NCBI RefSeq assembly: GCF_017355365.1
Contig: NZ_JADIJR010000035.1
Span: 1 to 32,021, forward strand
Source of the DNA: Microbacterium sp. SD291
Lineage (GTDB): Bacteria; Actinomycetota; Actinomycetes; Actinomycetales; Microbacteriaceae
Direction of reading: 5' to 3'
Length of the DNA: 32,021 nt
The notes under the pieces were generated by a model, which was not told the origin of the DNA, searched no databases, and saw only the letters and a list, made by a program, of their open reading frames with translations. Positions 31,768 through 32,021 of the stretch are shown in pieces. Position 1 is the stretch's first letter. Each line of letters begins with the position of its first letter. Both the position numbers and the translations under genes were made by a program.

Positions 31768-32021
31768 ATGGATACCGCAGGAAACGAGGACGCGCCGACG
31801 GTCGATACGGTCGGCATGTCACGACAGGCAGACGGATTCACTGATGACTCGCTCGCCCGGCTGGACGCCTGGTGGCGCGCCGCGAACTATCTGTCGATAG
31901 GACAGATCTACCTGCTCGACAATCCGCTGTTGCGTGAGCCCCTCGCCGCCGAGCACATCAAACCCCGGTTGCTGGGCCACTGGGGCACGACCCCCGGGCT
32001 GAATTTTCTCTACGCACACCT
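31768..32021 (+). CDS. xfp: Phosphoketolase, 5' part only
   Basis: The first 84 residues of a xylulose-5-phosphate/fructose-6-phosphate phosphoketolase are in the window. [21 protein letters not shown] and [18 protein letters not shown] are among the strongest signatures of this thiamine-diphosphate enzyme, which yields acetyl phosphate from sugar phosphates without oxygen. The ATG at 31768 has GAGAGGA at 31756-31762. The right end is cut by the window. In low-oxygen conditions the enzyme would supply ATP through acetate kinase, which fits the neighbouring stress genes and the DosR-like box 61 bp upstream. Confidence 0.95.
   Translation, partial: MDTAGNEDAPTVDTVGMSRQADGFTDDSLARLDAWWRAANYLSIGQIYLLDNPLLREPLAAEHIKPRLLGHWGTTPGLNFLYAH

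Overview
The window looks like chromosomal DNA of a high-GC actinobacterium, most likely Microbacterium or a close relative in the Microbacteriaceae. The grounds are very high GC at third codon positions, mostly ATGA/GTGA overlaps inside operons, actinobacterial gene families (DUF2520-panC-panD-panB, Gly-rich PadR, AarF, CstR/CsoR), and a marked preference for the hexamer GGATGC/GCATCC. No rRNA or tRNA genes, transposase or CRISPR array were seen. The genus is an inference from codon style and gene content; no database was searched.

Layout. (1) 2-5883: a four-gene, translationally coupled Wadjet type I anti-plasmid system, jetA (5' end outside the window), jetB, jetC, jetD. (2) 5999-8869: a Rossmann/DUF2520 protein followed by panC, panD and panB, i.e. 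pantothenate synthesis. It is followed by an 11-bp tandem repeat and a nested palindrome. (3) 9107-11057: a DUF2975 membrane protein with a small XRE regulator, a small membrane protein, and a PadR regulator; two promoters share the half-site AACGATA. (4) 11163-13037: an AarF/UbiB-family kinase-like protein carrying interspersed-repeat sequence in its coding region. (5) 13043-14248: a Fic protein with its own inhibitory motif. (6) 14314-16924: an SDR-DUF2867 protein divergent from an AHSA1/SRPBCC protein plus ArsR pair, with two identical-geometry operators between them. (7) 16946-17242: DUF503.

(8) 17296-22001: a TetR regulator divergent from an APC permease, a MoaF-like protein, a cupin and a flavin amine oxidase. 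This reads as an uptake-and-oxidation operon for an unknown amine. (9) 22021-23031: a SnoaL-like protein divergent from a MarR regulator. (10) 23228-25434: a CsoR-family repressor that lacks the copper-binding His (CstR-like), two operators, a small Cys/His-rich protein and a CoA-disulfide reductase-rhodanese fusion. Together they form a probable reactive-sulfur response module.

(11) 25624-32021: a stress or low-oxygen island. It holds DUF5655, an SDR, three universal stress proteins, a PPOX-fold flavoprotein, a P1B-type metal ATPase with a TPC motif, and the start of a phosphoketolase. Six sites of the form GGGAC-N4-GTCMC lie in the intergenic spaces of this island. They resemble the DosR/DevR box of mycobacteria, and they are the most interesting regulatory signal in the window. 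The defence system is a known type. The least described pieces are the amine operon, the CstR-like module and the putative DosR-like regulon.
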